DNA of 64,000 bases from Bradyrhizobium sp. sBnM-33 (GTDB lineage Bacteria > Pseudomonadota > Alphaproteobacteria > Rhizobiales > Xanthobacteraceae): contig NZ_CP136624.1 of assembly GCF_032917945.1 (NCBI RefSeq), positions 2,480,001 through 2,544,000 of the forward strand, in the 5' to 3' direction. The notes under the pieces were generated by a model that did not search any database, was not told the DNA's origin, and worked only from the letters and a program-made list of their open reading frames with translations. Every line of letters starts with the position of its first letter. The first letter of the stretch is position 1. A program made the translations under genes and the position numbers. Below, piece by piece: positions 9,141 through 18,470 of the stretch.

Positions 9141-9546
9141 TGAGGATAGCGAAGATCGCTGGCGCGCTTGGGTATCGATGCAGTCGGTTTCTTCGATGAA
9201 CTTCAGCGCGAAATATGAGAATTTCGCCTGATATATGCGGTGCCCAGGAGAAATTGGCTACTTTTTCTTCTTCATGACGAGGTAAGTTTTCGTTTGTGGA
9301 CGGTGCCCGATCGAAGGGCTCGGTCGGTCTCCCGGATGTAGGCTCAAGCCGAATGAGCGCACGCAGCAACAACTTTATGTTGGATGCCGAGCTGGATGCT
9401 ACCAGTGAGAGTCAAGCTCTTCGCGCCCCGTCCTTAGCTGCCGCAAGATTGGCGGATCACGATGATCTTGCGGCGGAACTCCACCTGTGCACGCACAGTG
9501 AGTCAGCGACTCCGGAGTTCCAGTACCCGGGTGGGGCCCAAAGAAG

Positions 9547-10059
9547 ATGAAGATGCGCGATTGCCACGAACGCTTTGAGTATCGCCCAGCAGCGACAAGC
9601 TGCGCCGTCTGTGACGGAAAGATTGGCATGATCAGATACTACTCATGGCGGGCGACGCCGTGCTCCAAGAAGTGCCTGGACCGCTTCAAGGCACGCCGGG
9701 AACGAGACCGCCGCTGGCTGTTTCGATTTGAGGCGGTGGCCATGCAGCAGCACCTCAAATGCGGCAGCAAGATCGATCTGGAGCTGCAAGATCTGTTCGA
9801 CGGCACGACACGTGAGTCGCCGATGAAGAGGTACTATTTTGATATCCGCGACGGCAGCCAGTTCATCCGCGATGATGAAGGTGCGGAGCTGCCGAACATC
9901 GATTCTGCTCGGGAAGAGGCGACCACTGCACTCTCGGAGATGGCCCGCGAATGGGTCAGAGGCAGGCCGCAGCACCGCATAGCAGTTGAAGTTCGCGATG
10001 ATCATGGCCCTATTTTGGAGGCGAGCTTTAGCTTTGTGATGAAACCGTGCGCGACGTGA
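9547..10059 (+). CDS. Zinc-finger-like segment joined to a DUF6894-type domain
   Basis: The open frame encodes 170 residues. The first half has a Cys-rich stretch (CAVCDGKIGM, then CSKKCLDRFKARRE) like the small treble-clef proteins of Bradyrhizobium. The second half, from Met at 9823, is typical of DUF6894 proteins (MKRYYFDIRDG, then IDSAREEATTALSEMA). The two are usually separate genes, so either this is a genuine fusion or the real gene is the 78-residue protein starting at 9823. The function of both families is unknown. The neighbours are remnants. Confidence 0.55.
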   Translation: MKMRDCHERFEYRPAATSCAVCDGKIGMIRYYSWRATPCSKKCLDRFKARRERDRRWLFRFEAVAMQQHLKCGSKIDLELQDLFDGTTRESPMKRYYFDIRDGSQFIRDDEGAELPNIDSAREEATTALSEMAREWVRGRPQHRIAVEVRDDHGPILEASFSFVMKPCAT

Positions 10060-10975
10060 AAGCCAGCGGTTGGGATCGAAATGCAATTTTCGACGCCGAT
10101 TGACAGCCGAAATCGCGGGTCATCAAGCGTTTTCACACAACCAAGACCTACAGCAGTCCGGCGTGCGGCCTAGCGGTCGTCACGCTTGTGTAGAGCGTAA
10201 TCCTCACAGTACCATAGTCTTGACGCCGCTGCCTTGCGGACACGATCGCGAGACTACCACCTGCCGCTGCATCATTCGGATATGTCGTTGTCCGCGCGGT
10301 TGACCAGTCTGGTTAGAAGCGCGAATTTTGCGCCGGAAAGTAGCTAGCGCGGCCAAAGCGGAGGACCGTCCGCTGATTGACGTCGTGCGCAGCATGGAGG
10401 ATGCAAAAGTGACCACGCTGGCCGAGCTCGGGCCGAGCGTGGTACAGCAGGTAGTGCGACAAGGACGAGGGCAGCGCGTCGTCTCGGATGAGTCCTCAGA
10501 ATAGCGCCTCCGAGGCCATCGATGAACGACGCGGGCCCTCTCTCCGACCTGGGAGGCACCGGTCCGGAGCTACCGATAGATTTCGGTTTTGGACTATCAA
10601 GGAGTAAGAACTTTGCTTAACCTGCTTGGGTTGAACAATTTATAGTGGTAACGGGTCGGGAGACACCGTAATGATTTTTAAGAGATGCCGATGCGCGCAA
10701 GCGGATTGCGGCGGACTCCGTTGACGCCGTCAAGCGGGGACACGGCATATCCTGTACCGTCGCTGTCCACGTCACCGCTCAGGAGGCAAGATAGATCGAT
10801 GCCGTCGCCGCGCATTCTGACAGCGATGTTGTGCACTGGCTGAGTATGCAGTCGCCAAGCGCAGATTGGTCCGGTAGACGCTGAACCAGCGTTAAAGCAT
10901 CTGTAGCGAAAACTTGTAATCTTCTCGTCATAGTTGTATCTTAAAAATGCGATTTTGGATTCGAGGGGCTCGTCC
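10060..10975. other. Intergenic stretch with remnant DNA
   Basis: No convincing gene was found. The stretch holds one copy of a 63-bp repeat (10285-10347, partner at 15942-16004). A short open stretch follows it on the plus strand (around 10350-10460, residues like DVVRSMEDAKVTTLAELG) and may be a gene fragment. Confidence 0.4.
10285..10347 (+). repeat. 63-bp dispersed repeat, copy A
   Basis: It aligns without gaps to 15942-16004, with roughly a dozen mismatches; the last 24 bases (from TTTTGCGCC) are nearly perfect and end in GTAGCTAG. Copy B sits immediately right of a decayed ISNCY transposase gene, so the repeat may be the end of a mobile element. Confidence 0.6.
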
Positions 10976-12046
10976 ATGAAGATGATCGCGCTTGTTGCTT
11001 TGTGGATTCTTGGCTTGTCGGCTTCCTCCCTCGCGCAAGACATCAATTGCGGTGCAAAAGGGCCTGATCCGAAGCCGAGTGAGATCAAGCTCATTTCGTG
11101 GAATATCGCCGAATTAGCGACGGCAGTGAGGGTCTATGATCGTCTCCTCCGCTCGGAAGATGAATTCAAGGACTTGCGGCTCTATCGTGAATGCAGCGAC
11201 GGCCACGTCTACGCCATGCAGGAGATCGCGAGCCTTCGCGCGCTCGCGCGCGTTTTCCCACCATCCCAGTACATTCTCTGCATTTCCGGGCAGACCGTTG
11301 CGGACCAGCGTGGCCTGGCGCCCGATTATCCTTTCAACCAGCTTTCGGATATCAAGCCGCAGTGCGTAACCGACCCGACCTCAGCCGTGAGTACTCTGCC
11401 GGGCGAACTCACCAATCCTGCCAGGCAGTATGTTGCTTTAGCAATCAAGCGATCTTCTGGCGTTTCACTCGGAGATACGAGGGACGTCGTGGATCTTGGG
11501 CCAAAAGACCCGGCAACTGACCACCAGACCCGGTGGGGGCTCGACATTACCTTGAACAAAAATGGCGCTCTTTTGCGGCTACTCGTCGTGCACATGAAGT
11601 CTCGCTGCAACGAAGATCCCATCGAAGAACCTTCAGATAACGACCACTGTCCAGCGCTCTTTCGTCAGCTGCAACCGCTTAAATCCTGGATCAGGGCAGC
11701 GCATCAGGGCGGTGGGCCGGTTATCGTTGCCGGAGACTTCAATCGCAGGTTCGACCGCGAAAGCCCTGAGATAAAGACGACTGATATGTGGGATGTGATG
11801 TCTGGCGCGTCCACGTCGAGCCCTGACGATGACGTGAAACTTACCCATATCCCTAAGAACAAGGAGTTCAAGTGCTGGCCTACCGAGCCTGCCAGCCAAC
11901 GCTTTTCGATAGATTTCTTTGTCTTGAATGAGAAGGCCGCTGCCCTTGCGGACGCGGGATCATACTGGAAATGGCGATACGCAAAGACATTGAAGAGGAA
12001 ACGCCGCGTTCCCGTTGGCCCAGTGATCATTGCCAGATTCAACTGA
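10976..12046 (+). CDS. Exported endonuclease/exonuclease/phosphatase-fold protein
   Basis: The chosen ATG (10976) opens a typical signal peptide (MKMIALVALWILGLSASSLA, cleavage after SLA) and follows a GAGGGG motif; an earlier in-frame start would bury it. The mature protein has EEP-family landmarks: SWNIAEL (metal-site Asn), AMQEI (Glu), VVHMKS and VIVAGDFNRR (Asp/Asn), then SIDFF. The closing SDH motif that supplies the general-base His in active nucleases is missing; the final strand reads RVPVGPVIIARF. It is 356 residues long. Catalysis may be altered or lost. It lies 95 bp upstream of the protease-nuclease fusion and is probably functionally linked. Confidence 0.75.
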   Translation: MKMIALVALWILGLSASSLAQDINCGAKGPDPKPSEIKLISWNIAELATAVRVYDRLLRSEDEFKDLRLYRECSDGHVYAMQEIASLRALARVFPPSQYILCISGQTVADQRGLAPDYPFNQLSDIKPQCVTDPTSAVSTLPGELTNPARQYVALAIKRSSGVSLGDTRDVVDLGPKDPATDHQTRWGLDITLNKNGALLRLLVVHMKSRCNEDPIEEPSDNDHCPALFRQLQPLKSWIRAAHQGGGPVIVAGDFNRRFDRESPEIKTTDMWDVMSGASTSSPDDDVKLTHIPKNKEFKCWPTEPASQRFSIDFFVLNEKAAALADAGSYWKWRYAKTLKRKRRVPVGPVIIARFN

Positions 12047-12141
12047 ACCTTAAGTTTCCATGATTGACGCGAAGTGCCGTTTGAAGCCGAGCCACGGGCC
12101 GGTTTGTGTTGTTTCTAAAGATCTAATTTTACGGGGAACGT

Positions 12142-14268
12142 ATGCAGATTGATACTGAAGTAGTCGCCACGACGACCGCGCGAGTCGACTCGAAGCGCGG
12201 TGAACTCAAGGCACCTGCGGCAAAGCCTGATCTTCCGAAGGATCGGGCGGATCGCGTCACTCGGTACATCAATGAAAACCGGACGCCCGATGACATCGCC
12301 GCCCTAGAGCGCGCGATGGGAACGAATGACCTACTGAGCCTACACTACTTCTGGGCAGGCATTCGTGCGGCCCGTTCTGTTGGTTGCATCAAAATACCAC
12401 CGTCGCCGGGTGATCGCGGAGGGTCTGCTACTGGCTTCATGATCGCCCCCACACTCCTGCTAACGAATTGGCATGTTTTTAAGATGCCGGAAGTAGCAGG
12501 CCGCTCGCGTGTCCAGTTCGCATACGAGTCGGACCCCCTTGGAAATGACCGAATCCCCACCTGGTTTTCCTTCGCTCCTGACAAGTTCTTCTTCAAGAAT
12601 AAGGATCTCGATTATTGCGTCGTGGCGGTCGACCCTCTTTCAAAGCAAGGGACGGAAGAGCTGGCGAGTTTCGGATGGCTTCGCCTGAATCCTCAACTCG
12701 GCAAGGCGGACTACGGCCAGTTTCTTTCCATCGTTCAGCATCCCGGAGGCCAGAGCAAGCAGATAGCCATTCGTGAAAATAAACTATTGCCCTTCGATGA
12801 CACTGAAGACTTTCTCACCTACCAGAGCGATACCTTCCGAGGCTCGTCAGGCTCGCCAGTGTTCAACGATCTTTGGGATGTCGTTGCCCTACACCACTCG
12901 GGAAAGCCACTGAAAGATAGCCAAGGTCGCTACATCGGTCACGACGGCCAGCCCATTACCGACCATAAGCCGCTGGAGCACGAGATCAAATGGATAGCAA
13001 ACGAAGGCGTCAGGACCAGCCGGCTCGTAGCTGACATCAGGAAACAGGCTGCTCGTCATGATCTCCTGCCGGTGCTTGAGGCGGCTATCCAAGGAACGAT
13101 CAAGCCAACTGCAGCCGAACTCGAAATCGACGTGGAGCCGTCAGCACGGCCTACTTTCGCACCGCAGCTCATTCCAGCAAGCCTGCCGAGTGAGGGATTC
13201 TCACTCGTCTTGCCACTAAACGTCTCGCTCAAGGTTGAAAGCCTTTCGAATCCTCCTTCTATCCGCTCGTTGATCCCGGAAGTAAAGCCATTGGCTGCTC
13301 CGGCCATTGTCGCAAGTGCTGAGCCTGACGAGTTGTTGCTGGAGAAGCTTAACTTCGACACCGACTATAGCGATCGACAAGGCTACGACGAAAACTTCCT
13401 CGGCCGCGACCGTATTGCGGAATTCCCGACCATAGAGAGCGAAGATCCGAAGCTGATTGCTCCCTTGCGGGGCCGCGCCGGCAAGGTCCTCCACTACCAT
13501 CACTACTCGTGCATGCTGCATGCACAACGGAGAATGCCGGTCCTTTCGGCCTGCAATACCGATTACAGCAAAGGCCAGAGGAAGATTAAGGGCCGCGAAA
13601 CCTTTGGAAAGGACGAGTGGATAACCGATAGCCGCATGGACGAAAAGTACCAGCTGCCGAAAGGCTTCTATGATCGGTGGAAGAGACTCGATTTTGGCCA
13701 TCTCGTGAGGCGAGATGATAACTGTTGGGGTGCGTCAAAGACAGAGATTGAGTACGCGAATTCAGACACGTTTCACCTGACGAACTGCACGCCCCAGCAC
13801 GAAGCATTTAATCGCGATAAGTTTGGTTTCCACGGCTTGTGGGGGCGGCTCGAAAATCACATTAGCAGGCAAGCATCCTCCGATAGGACGCTGGCACGCC
13901 TGTCGATCTTTGCTGGTCCAATTTTCACGATGCGGGATCTGAAACTTGAAGACGAGGAGGCAGGCAACGTTTATGTGCCGCTATCCTATTGGAAGGTAGT
14001 CGTTGCACCGACCAGGAGCGGCAGCATCAAGGCGTTCGGCTTCGTCACATCGCAAAAGCAGGAGCTAGCTGACGATTCACCGTTTGAGGAATTCTCGCCA
14101 GAAGGCTTCGAAGACGAGCAAGCGACATTGGCGGAAATCGAAAGACGCACTGTTGTCCGGTTTAGTGCGACGTTGAAAGCGGCCGACGTCATGAATGACC
14201 GGCCCGTGCAGGAGGAGGAACTTATGCCCCTCTCGTCATTCGAAGATGTCTGGATGGGGAAGAAATAA
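12142..14268 (+). CDS. Trypsin-like protease fused to a DNA/RNA non-specific endonuclease
   Basis: A 708-residue two-domain enzyme. Residues about 75-320 form a trypsin-like serine protease with all triad positions visible: His111 in LLTNWHV, an Asp at 155/157 in KDLDYCVV and Ser236 in RGSSGSPVF. After a proline-rich linker (about 320-425), residues 440-640 form a beta-beta-alpha-metal nuclease (NUC/EndA family) with His520 in the D-F-G-H motif and the downstream NCTPQHEAFN. There is no signal peptide. A protease that may gate a nuclease suggests cell-suicide or anti-phage action; the domains are seen, the role is inferred. The location beside HipBA and SMC-like ATPase genes supports a defence island. 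Confidence 0.85.
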   Translation: MQIDTEVVATTTARVDSKRGELKAPAAKPDLPKDRADRVTRYINENRTPDDIAALERAMGTNDLLSLHYFWAGIRAARSVGCIKIPPSPGDRGGSATGFMIAPTLLLTNWHVFKMPEVAGRSRVQFAYESDPLGNDRIPTWFSFAPDKFFFKNKDLDYCVVAVDPLSKQGTEELASFGWLRLNPQLGKADYGQFLSIVQHPGGQSKQIAIRENKLLPFDDTEDFLTYQSDTFRGSSGSPVFNDLWDVVALHHSGKPLKDSQGRYIGHDGQPITDHKPLEHEIKWIANEGVRTSRLVADIRKQAARHDLLPVLEAAIQGTIKPTAAELEIDVEPSARPTFAPQLIPASLPSEGFSLVLPLNVSLKVESLSNPPSIRSLIPEVKPLAAPAIVASAEPDELLLEKLNFDTDYSDRQGYDENFLGRDRIAEFPTIESEDPKLIAPLRGRAGKVLHYHHYSCMLHAQRRMPVLSACNTDYSKGQRKIKGRETFGKDEWITDSRMDEKYQLPKGFYDRWKRLDFGHLVRRDDNCWGASKTEIEYANSDTFHLTNCTPQHEAFNRDKFGFHGLWGRLENHISRQASSDRTLARLSIFAGPIFTMRDLKLEDEEAGNVYVPLSYWKVVVAPTRSGSIKAFGFVTSQKQELADDSPFEEFSPEGFEDEQATLAEIERRTVVRFSATLKAADVMNDRPVQEEELMPLSSFEDVWMGKK

Positions 14269-14524
14269 CTGCGGGAATGGAGGCTCATGCTCGATGGCCG
14301 CGGTGCTTGGAATGACAGACGTGTGATCGAGTGGCATGCCCCGTTGCTTGAGCTATCGCAAGGATCAGGGCAGGGAGTTCGCGAACTATGCGTGTACGAC
14401 GCTGGTCTTTTGGGTGCTGGCAGGACCTTCTGCGAACGAAGCTGGTCAATCTTCGTTCTACTGGTGGGCCGGTGAAAGCGAACCCCGCTGGCCTTGCACG
14501 ACATCACGTTCTTCTCGCTGAAGA

Positions 14525-15885
14525 ATGAGCGATCTTCGCGAAGGTTGGATGACCCATGCTGACCGGGTTCTGGCGGATGAACAGATCGTCGGTGCGGTGT
14601 ACGAGGCGCTGGCGAGACGACATCCCAAGAGTCGTGGTCGTGGTCGGCTGGGCGCGCCGGCCGAGGTGGTGTTGCGATTGTTGATCCTCAAGCACGTTCG
14701 CAACTGGAGCTATCACGTGCTGGAACGCGAAGTGCGCGCCAACCTGGTTTACCGCGACTTCACCCGGGTGGGCGGCGGCAAGACGCCGGACGCCAAGACA
14801 ATGGGGCGCTGGGGCTTGGCTGTGGATCCGGAGACAATCAAGCAGATCCACGACCGGATTGTGCAAGTCGCGCAGCAACAAGGGGTGACGCAGGGACGCA
14901 GAATGCGCGTGGATACGACGGTGGTGGAGACCAACATCCACTACCCGACCGACAGCACGTTGCTGGGCGACGGGGTCAGGGTGTTGATCCGCACCATGAA
15001 GAAGGTCACCAAGATCGTCGGCACGGCCGGAACAAAACTGCGCGACCGAACGCGAAGCGTAAAACTGCGCCTGCTCGATATCTCGCGAACCGCACGTGCC
15101 AAAGGACCGCTCAATCACGAGAAGCTCAAGCAAGGCTACCGGCGGCTGTTGAACTCGACGAGCCGTGTGGTGGGGCAAGCGAAGCGCTTCTCCCATGAGA
15201 TCGCCACCGGCGTGAAGCGGGCCAGGGGCATCTTGAAACGGCTGGCGCTGCAAGGCTTGCGGCAGGAGCTGGAAGCGATGATGCCGCTGGTGCGGCAGGT
15301 GATGCGGCAGACCCGGGAACGCATCTTCCGCGGCAATACGCGGGCAGAGGACAAGCTCTTCAGCGTGTTCGAGCCCTCGACAGAGATCATTCGCAAGGGT
15401 AAGGCCGGCAAGCCCAACGAGTTCGGCAAGATGGTCAAGCTGCAGGAAGCCGAAAACCAGATCGTGATCGACTACGAAGTCTACGACCGGCGGCCGAGCG
15501 ATACGGACCTGTTGATCCCGGCCATCGAAATCCACCAAGCCAAGCTCGGTCGCACGCCACGTCTGGTCGCGGCAGACGCCGGGTTCTACTCCGCCAGGAA
15601 TGAAGCTGCGGCGAAGGCAAGTGGCGTCAAACGCGTCTGCATCCCCAATCGCTCCACCAAAAGCGTCGCGCGCAAGCGCGAGCAGAAGAAGCGGTGGTTC
15701 CGCAACGGCCAGAAATGGCGGACCGGATGCGAGGGGCGCATCAGCGTGGCCAAACGGCGGCACGGGCTCGATCGCTGCGCTACAAAGGCAGCACTGGAAT
15801 GAAGCGCTGGGTCGGGCTCGGCGTTGTCGCTGACAATCTCATGAGCATCGGTCGCGTGATGGAAGAACAGTCACTCCAAAGGTAG
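14525..15885 (+). pseudogene. ISNCY-family transposase, frameshifted near the C-terminus
   Basis: The frame from ATG 14525 encodes about 420 residues of an ISNCY-type transposase: ALARRHPKSRGRGRLGAPAE near the N-terminus, MRVDTTVVETNIHYPTDS with the first Asp, LVAADAGFYSARNE, and QKKRWFRNGQKWRTGCEGRI. At about 15778 one base is missing; the conserved ending YKGSTGMKRWVGLGVVADN continues in another frame to a stop at 15883-15885. The first 420 residues would still be made with a wrong tail. Element ends could not be defined with confidence. Confidence 0.8.
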
Positions 15886-15917
15886 TCCACTTCCAGCGCC
15901 AATCTTGGCCTCTCATC

Positions 15918-15938
15918 GCCCCGCGGCCCCCGCGGGGC
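15918..15938. terminator. Strong GC hairpin downstream of the ISNCY gene
   Basis: GCCCCGCGG (15918-15926) and CCGCGGGGC (15930-15938) form a perfect 9-bp stem with a 3-base loop. It sits 33 bases after the transposase stop. There is no clear T-tract, so intrinsic termination is plausible but unproven. Confidence 0.5.
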
Positions 15939-15941
15939 TTC

Positions 15942-16004
15942 TCGTTGTCTGCGTGGTTGACCCCGCCCTTCAGAGCCGCGATTTTTGCGCCGGAAAGTAG
16001 CTAG
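15942..16004 (+). repeat. 63-bp dispersed repeat, copy B
   Basis: Partner of 10285-10347 with the same length and no gaps. It lies between the ISNCY hairpin and the truncated nucleotidyltransferase gene, so its right end (GTAGCTAG at 16004) marks the junction where that gene was cut. Confidence 0.6.
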
Positions 16005-16415
16005 AGCGACTGCAGCCACGTCGGTTGCTTGGCTGACCATCAGGTAACGCAACGCGTTCTCTTCGAAGAAGACGTCGCCTTCGAGAAGAAAGCAGTTTCC
16101 GGAACGAAGCGTGTCGCGCGCCAGCCACAGGGAATAGGCGCTGCCGGTACGGTCGAAGACCGACGACTCGACATACTTGATTTCGAGCTCGCCAAAGCGG
16201 CTGCCGCAGGCATATTGAATGTCGTCTTTGCGGTAGCCTACGACAATCGTTACCTCTTTGACGCCCACCGCCTCCAGGTTTCGCAGGGCATTGTAGAGGA
16301 TTGGTGTGCCGTTGACCTCGACCAGGGGCTTCGGCCGCAAATCCGTCAACGGTCTTAGACGAGAGCCGAAGCCGGCGGCCAGAATGACGCCTTTCTTGGG
16401 CGCATTGGTATTCAT
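16005..16415 (-). pseudogene. Nucleotidyltransferase (phosphonate/phosphocholine type), 3'-truncated
   Basis: The start ATG is at 16413-16415 (MNTNAPKKGVILAAGFGSRL). The NTP-binding GxGxR loop with the following RPLTDLRPKPLVEVNG, the GYRKDDIQ segment and the LLEGDVFFEE metal-site region are all clear. About 137 of the usual 240 or so residues remain before the reading frame enters the 63-bp repeat. Enzymes of this family activate phosphocholine or 2-aminoethylphosphonate with CTP. Because the upstream gene is PEP mutase, a phosphonate role (PntC-like) is the better guess. Confidence 0.72.
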
Positions 16416-16627
16416 TTCGGTCCCATCAGCGTTGCTCGATATCGCGTCCACACACCCAGGCGTTAAGGACTCAGACAAGCCGGCTCAGGCCGATCCAAGA
16501 ATTCAGTTCCACGTGTTCAGAGTTGCGGTCAGACGCCGCAGGGCTTTGCCGAGTAATTCGAGATCGATGCCACAGGAGGTGCCGGAAAAATTGCGACATC
16601 GGCGTATGTTGCAGCGCGGATGAGACG

Positions 16628-17493
16628 CTATTTGCCGTCGGTCAGGGTGAGGGGAGATATCGGCGCGTCCGCGCGGGCAAGTTCGTCGTATCTCAACAGT
16701 TGGAAGGCCTCGTCGAGCGTCGCAATATTGGGTTCAATGCTCGCAGTGGTCTCCTCAGCGATGATACGACCGCAGACCTGCCGCATTGCCGCTATGCAAC
16801 TCGCATGGAGTGGTTGGCCCAGATCACTGTGGAGATGCGCGCATTGCGATACGCAGAGACCGGCGTTCGATAGTATTTCGTTGGAACGATCACGACTGGC
16901 AACCGGTTCCGCCAGGCGCGTGCGAACGAAAGGATCTCGTCTGCGGCGCTCTTGCGCGAGTGAATGAGGATCGCATCGGCTCCCGCGTCGGCGTAAGCGT
17001 GAGCGCGCAAGATTGCTTCGTCCATTCCATGGCCGCCGATTAGCGCTTCGATCCGGGCCACAAGGACCAAGTCGTCCGCGACTGTATCCTTCATGGCACG
17101 CAAGCGGCCGGAGAATTCATCGATATCGGCGAGGGGATGCCTATCGCCAACAAGCGAGTTCATCTGGGGGAAGCAACTGTCCTCCAGTGCGACGCCAGCA
17201 GCGCCACGCTGACGGAGTTTGCGTGCCAGCAGACGAGCATTGTTGAAGTTCCCGAAGCCTCCGTCCCCATCAACAAGCACAGGGAGCTCAGTCGAGTCCA
17301 CGATGCGCTCAACTACGAGTTGGCTCCAGGACGCTTCGTTGGCATCGCGGTATCCGAGGGAGCAGGCAATCGACAAACCCGACGCCCAGAGACCCTTGAA
17401 ACCTGCGCGCTCGGCGATCGCGGCGGAGAGGCCGTCATGCGCTTCCATGAGGAATGAGAGTTCGCTGCTGGAGCAGACCTGAGCGCGCAGCAT
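16628..17493 (-). pseudogene. Phosphoenolpyruvate mutase, frameshifted
   Basis: PEP mutase forms the C-P bond of phosphonates by rearranging phosphoenolpyruvate to phosphonopyruvate. The minus frame from 17493 shows the family pattern: ELSFLMEAHDGLSA, GFKGLWASGLSIACSLGYRD, LVDGDGGFGNFNNA, GVALEDSCFPQMNS (EDKxFPKxNS-type loop with the Lys replaced by Ser) and VIWANHSMR. After that motif one base is missing (about 16806), and the natural C-terminus (AAMRQVCGRIIAEETTASIE) continues in another frame to a stop at 16628-16630. The combined length, about 288 residues, equals a full enzyme. The Lys-to-Ser change in the catalytic loop would itself weaken activity. Confidence 0.8.
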
Positions 17494-17972
17494 TTCAGTG
17501 AGTGAGGAATCAGCGCGTGGATCAGAGCCACTGGCGGGAACAGATTATTGTGATTGGTTTTGCATGCCGATTCCTTGCCGGTGCGTTTGATCGGCCGACG
17601 TTCATCAGTGGAAGGTGACATGTTTCTGTCATCGAGATCAATTACGAGGGTTGGTAGTTGACCGTGCCGCAAAATTGTTGCGTCTCGCGCCAGACGAGCA
17701 GGAATCGTAGTTAAGCCAAAACGATCACAAGATGTTCGATGGTTGGTAGCGGAAATTGAGAGACGCACGTGTATCCCATGCGCCAATCGAGTTGCCTTCC
17801 CGTGCATCGTTGATCTTGTATTTTGCGCGGTTTTGAGACTGCGTGACGCGCGATAAGGGTTCAGTTCGCTCGCGTTCTGCGACCCTCGCATAAGGGTTTG
17901 GCGTTTCGGAGTACGCCCGAGCGGCTCGCGATCCGGACTCGGTCGCATTGTACGGGAACTCTCTAGTCGATC
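17494..17972. other. Stretch without a supported gene
   Basis: I found open frames on the minus strand here, but none has a recognisable domain or a credible start. No clear promoter motif was identified for either neighbour. Confidence 0.4.
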
Positions 17973-18470
17973 GTGTCACGTACGTGTCTAACTCCGTTCA
18001 GCTCGCTGATCATGAGCATGGGGAAGGTTGCGCGGGACGGACGCGAAGTCCTGGTCCCTCTTGTGGAGATGAATTCAAGGGACCTGCCGGACCACGATGC
18101 CCGTTACTTGATCGCGGTAAGTGACGGTGATAGTGCTCCGCATGGCGTGGTCTCCGATCCGGTACTTCAGCGCCGGATGTTCGAGGTTGATTACCGCGGA
18201 GACTATGCCGCCTTCAATTCCAACCAATCCGGGATGGGACCTTGGGAGGACGCAGCCAATGTTGCCATCGCGGTCTGCAAGGGCCGAGCCATCATCGACC
18301 TTCGGCCATCTTGAGCGACCGGCGCCTCCTGGATCTAGCGCCGCTTGGAGCCACTTGGATCTGCCAGCCCAGTTGTCACACCCCCCGGTTGACATACAGG
18401 CCATCGTGCCGGCGGAGGACTTCCCACGTGCGAAGGACTTCACACATATCGTCGGCTTGGGATGGGACTT
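17973..18470 (+). pseudogene. Decayed 5' part of the C48-peptidase effector gene
   Basis: Two overlapping frames carry protein-like sequence. 17973-18314 encodes 113 residues (REVLVPLVEMNSRDLPDHDA). Another frame to 18498 encodes HLDLPAQLSHPPVDIQAIVP, then DFTHIVGLGWD. The second piece is the start of the module that continues, in a different frame, in the ORF at 18462. The module order matches the tail of the trehalose-6-phosphate synthase at 60437-62206, so at least one frameshift near 18465 separates parts of one ancestral gene. Confidence 0.5.

Noticed and set aside
14388..14528. 45-codon plus frame ending at the ISNCY start (RTKLVNLRSTGGPVKANPAG)
   Set aside because: It reads protein-like but is short, without a clear ribosome-binding site or family; it may belong to the IS end.
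14504..15763. 419-codon minus-strand frame
   Set aside because: It is the shadow of the ISNCY transposase, whose family motifs are on the plus strand.
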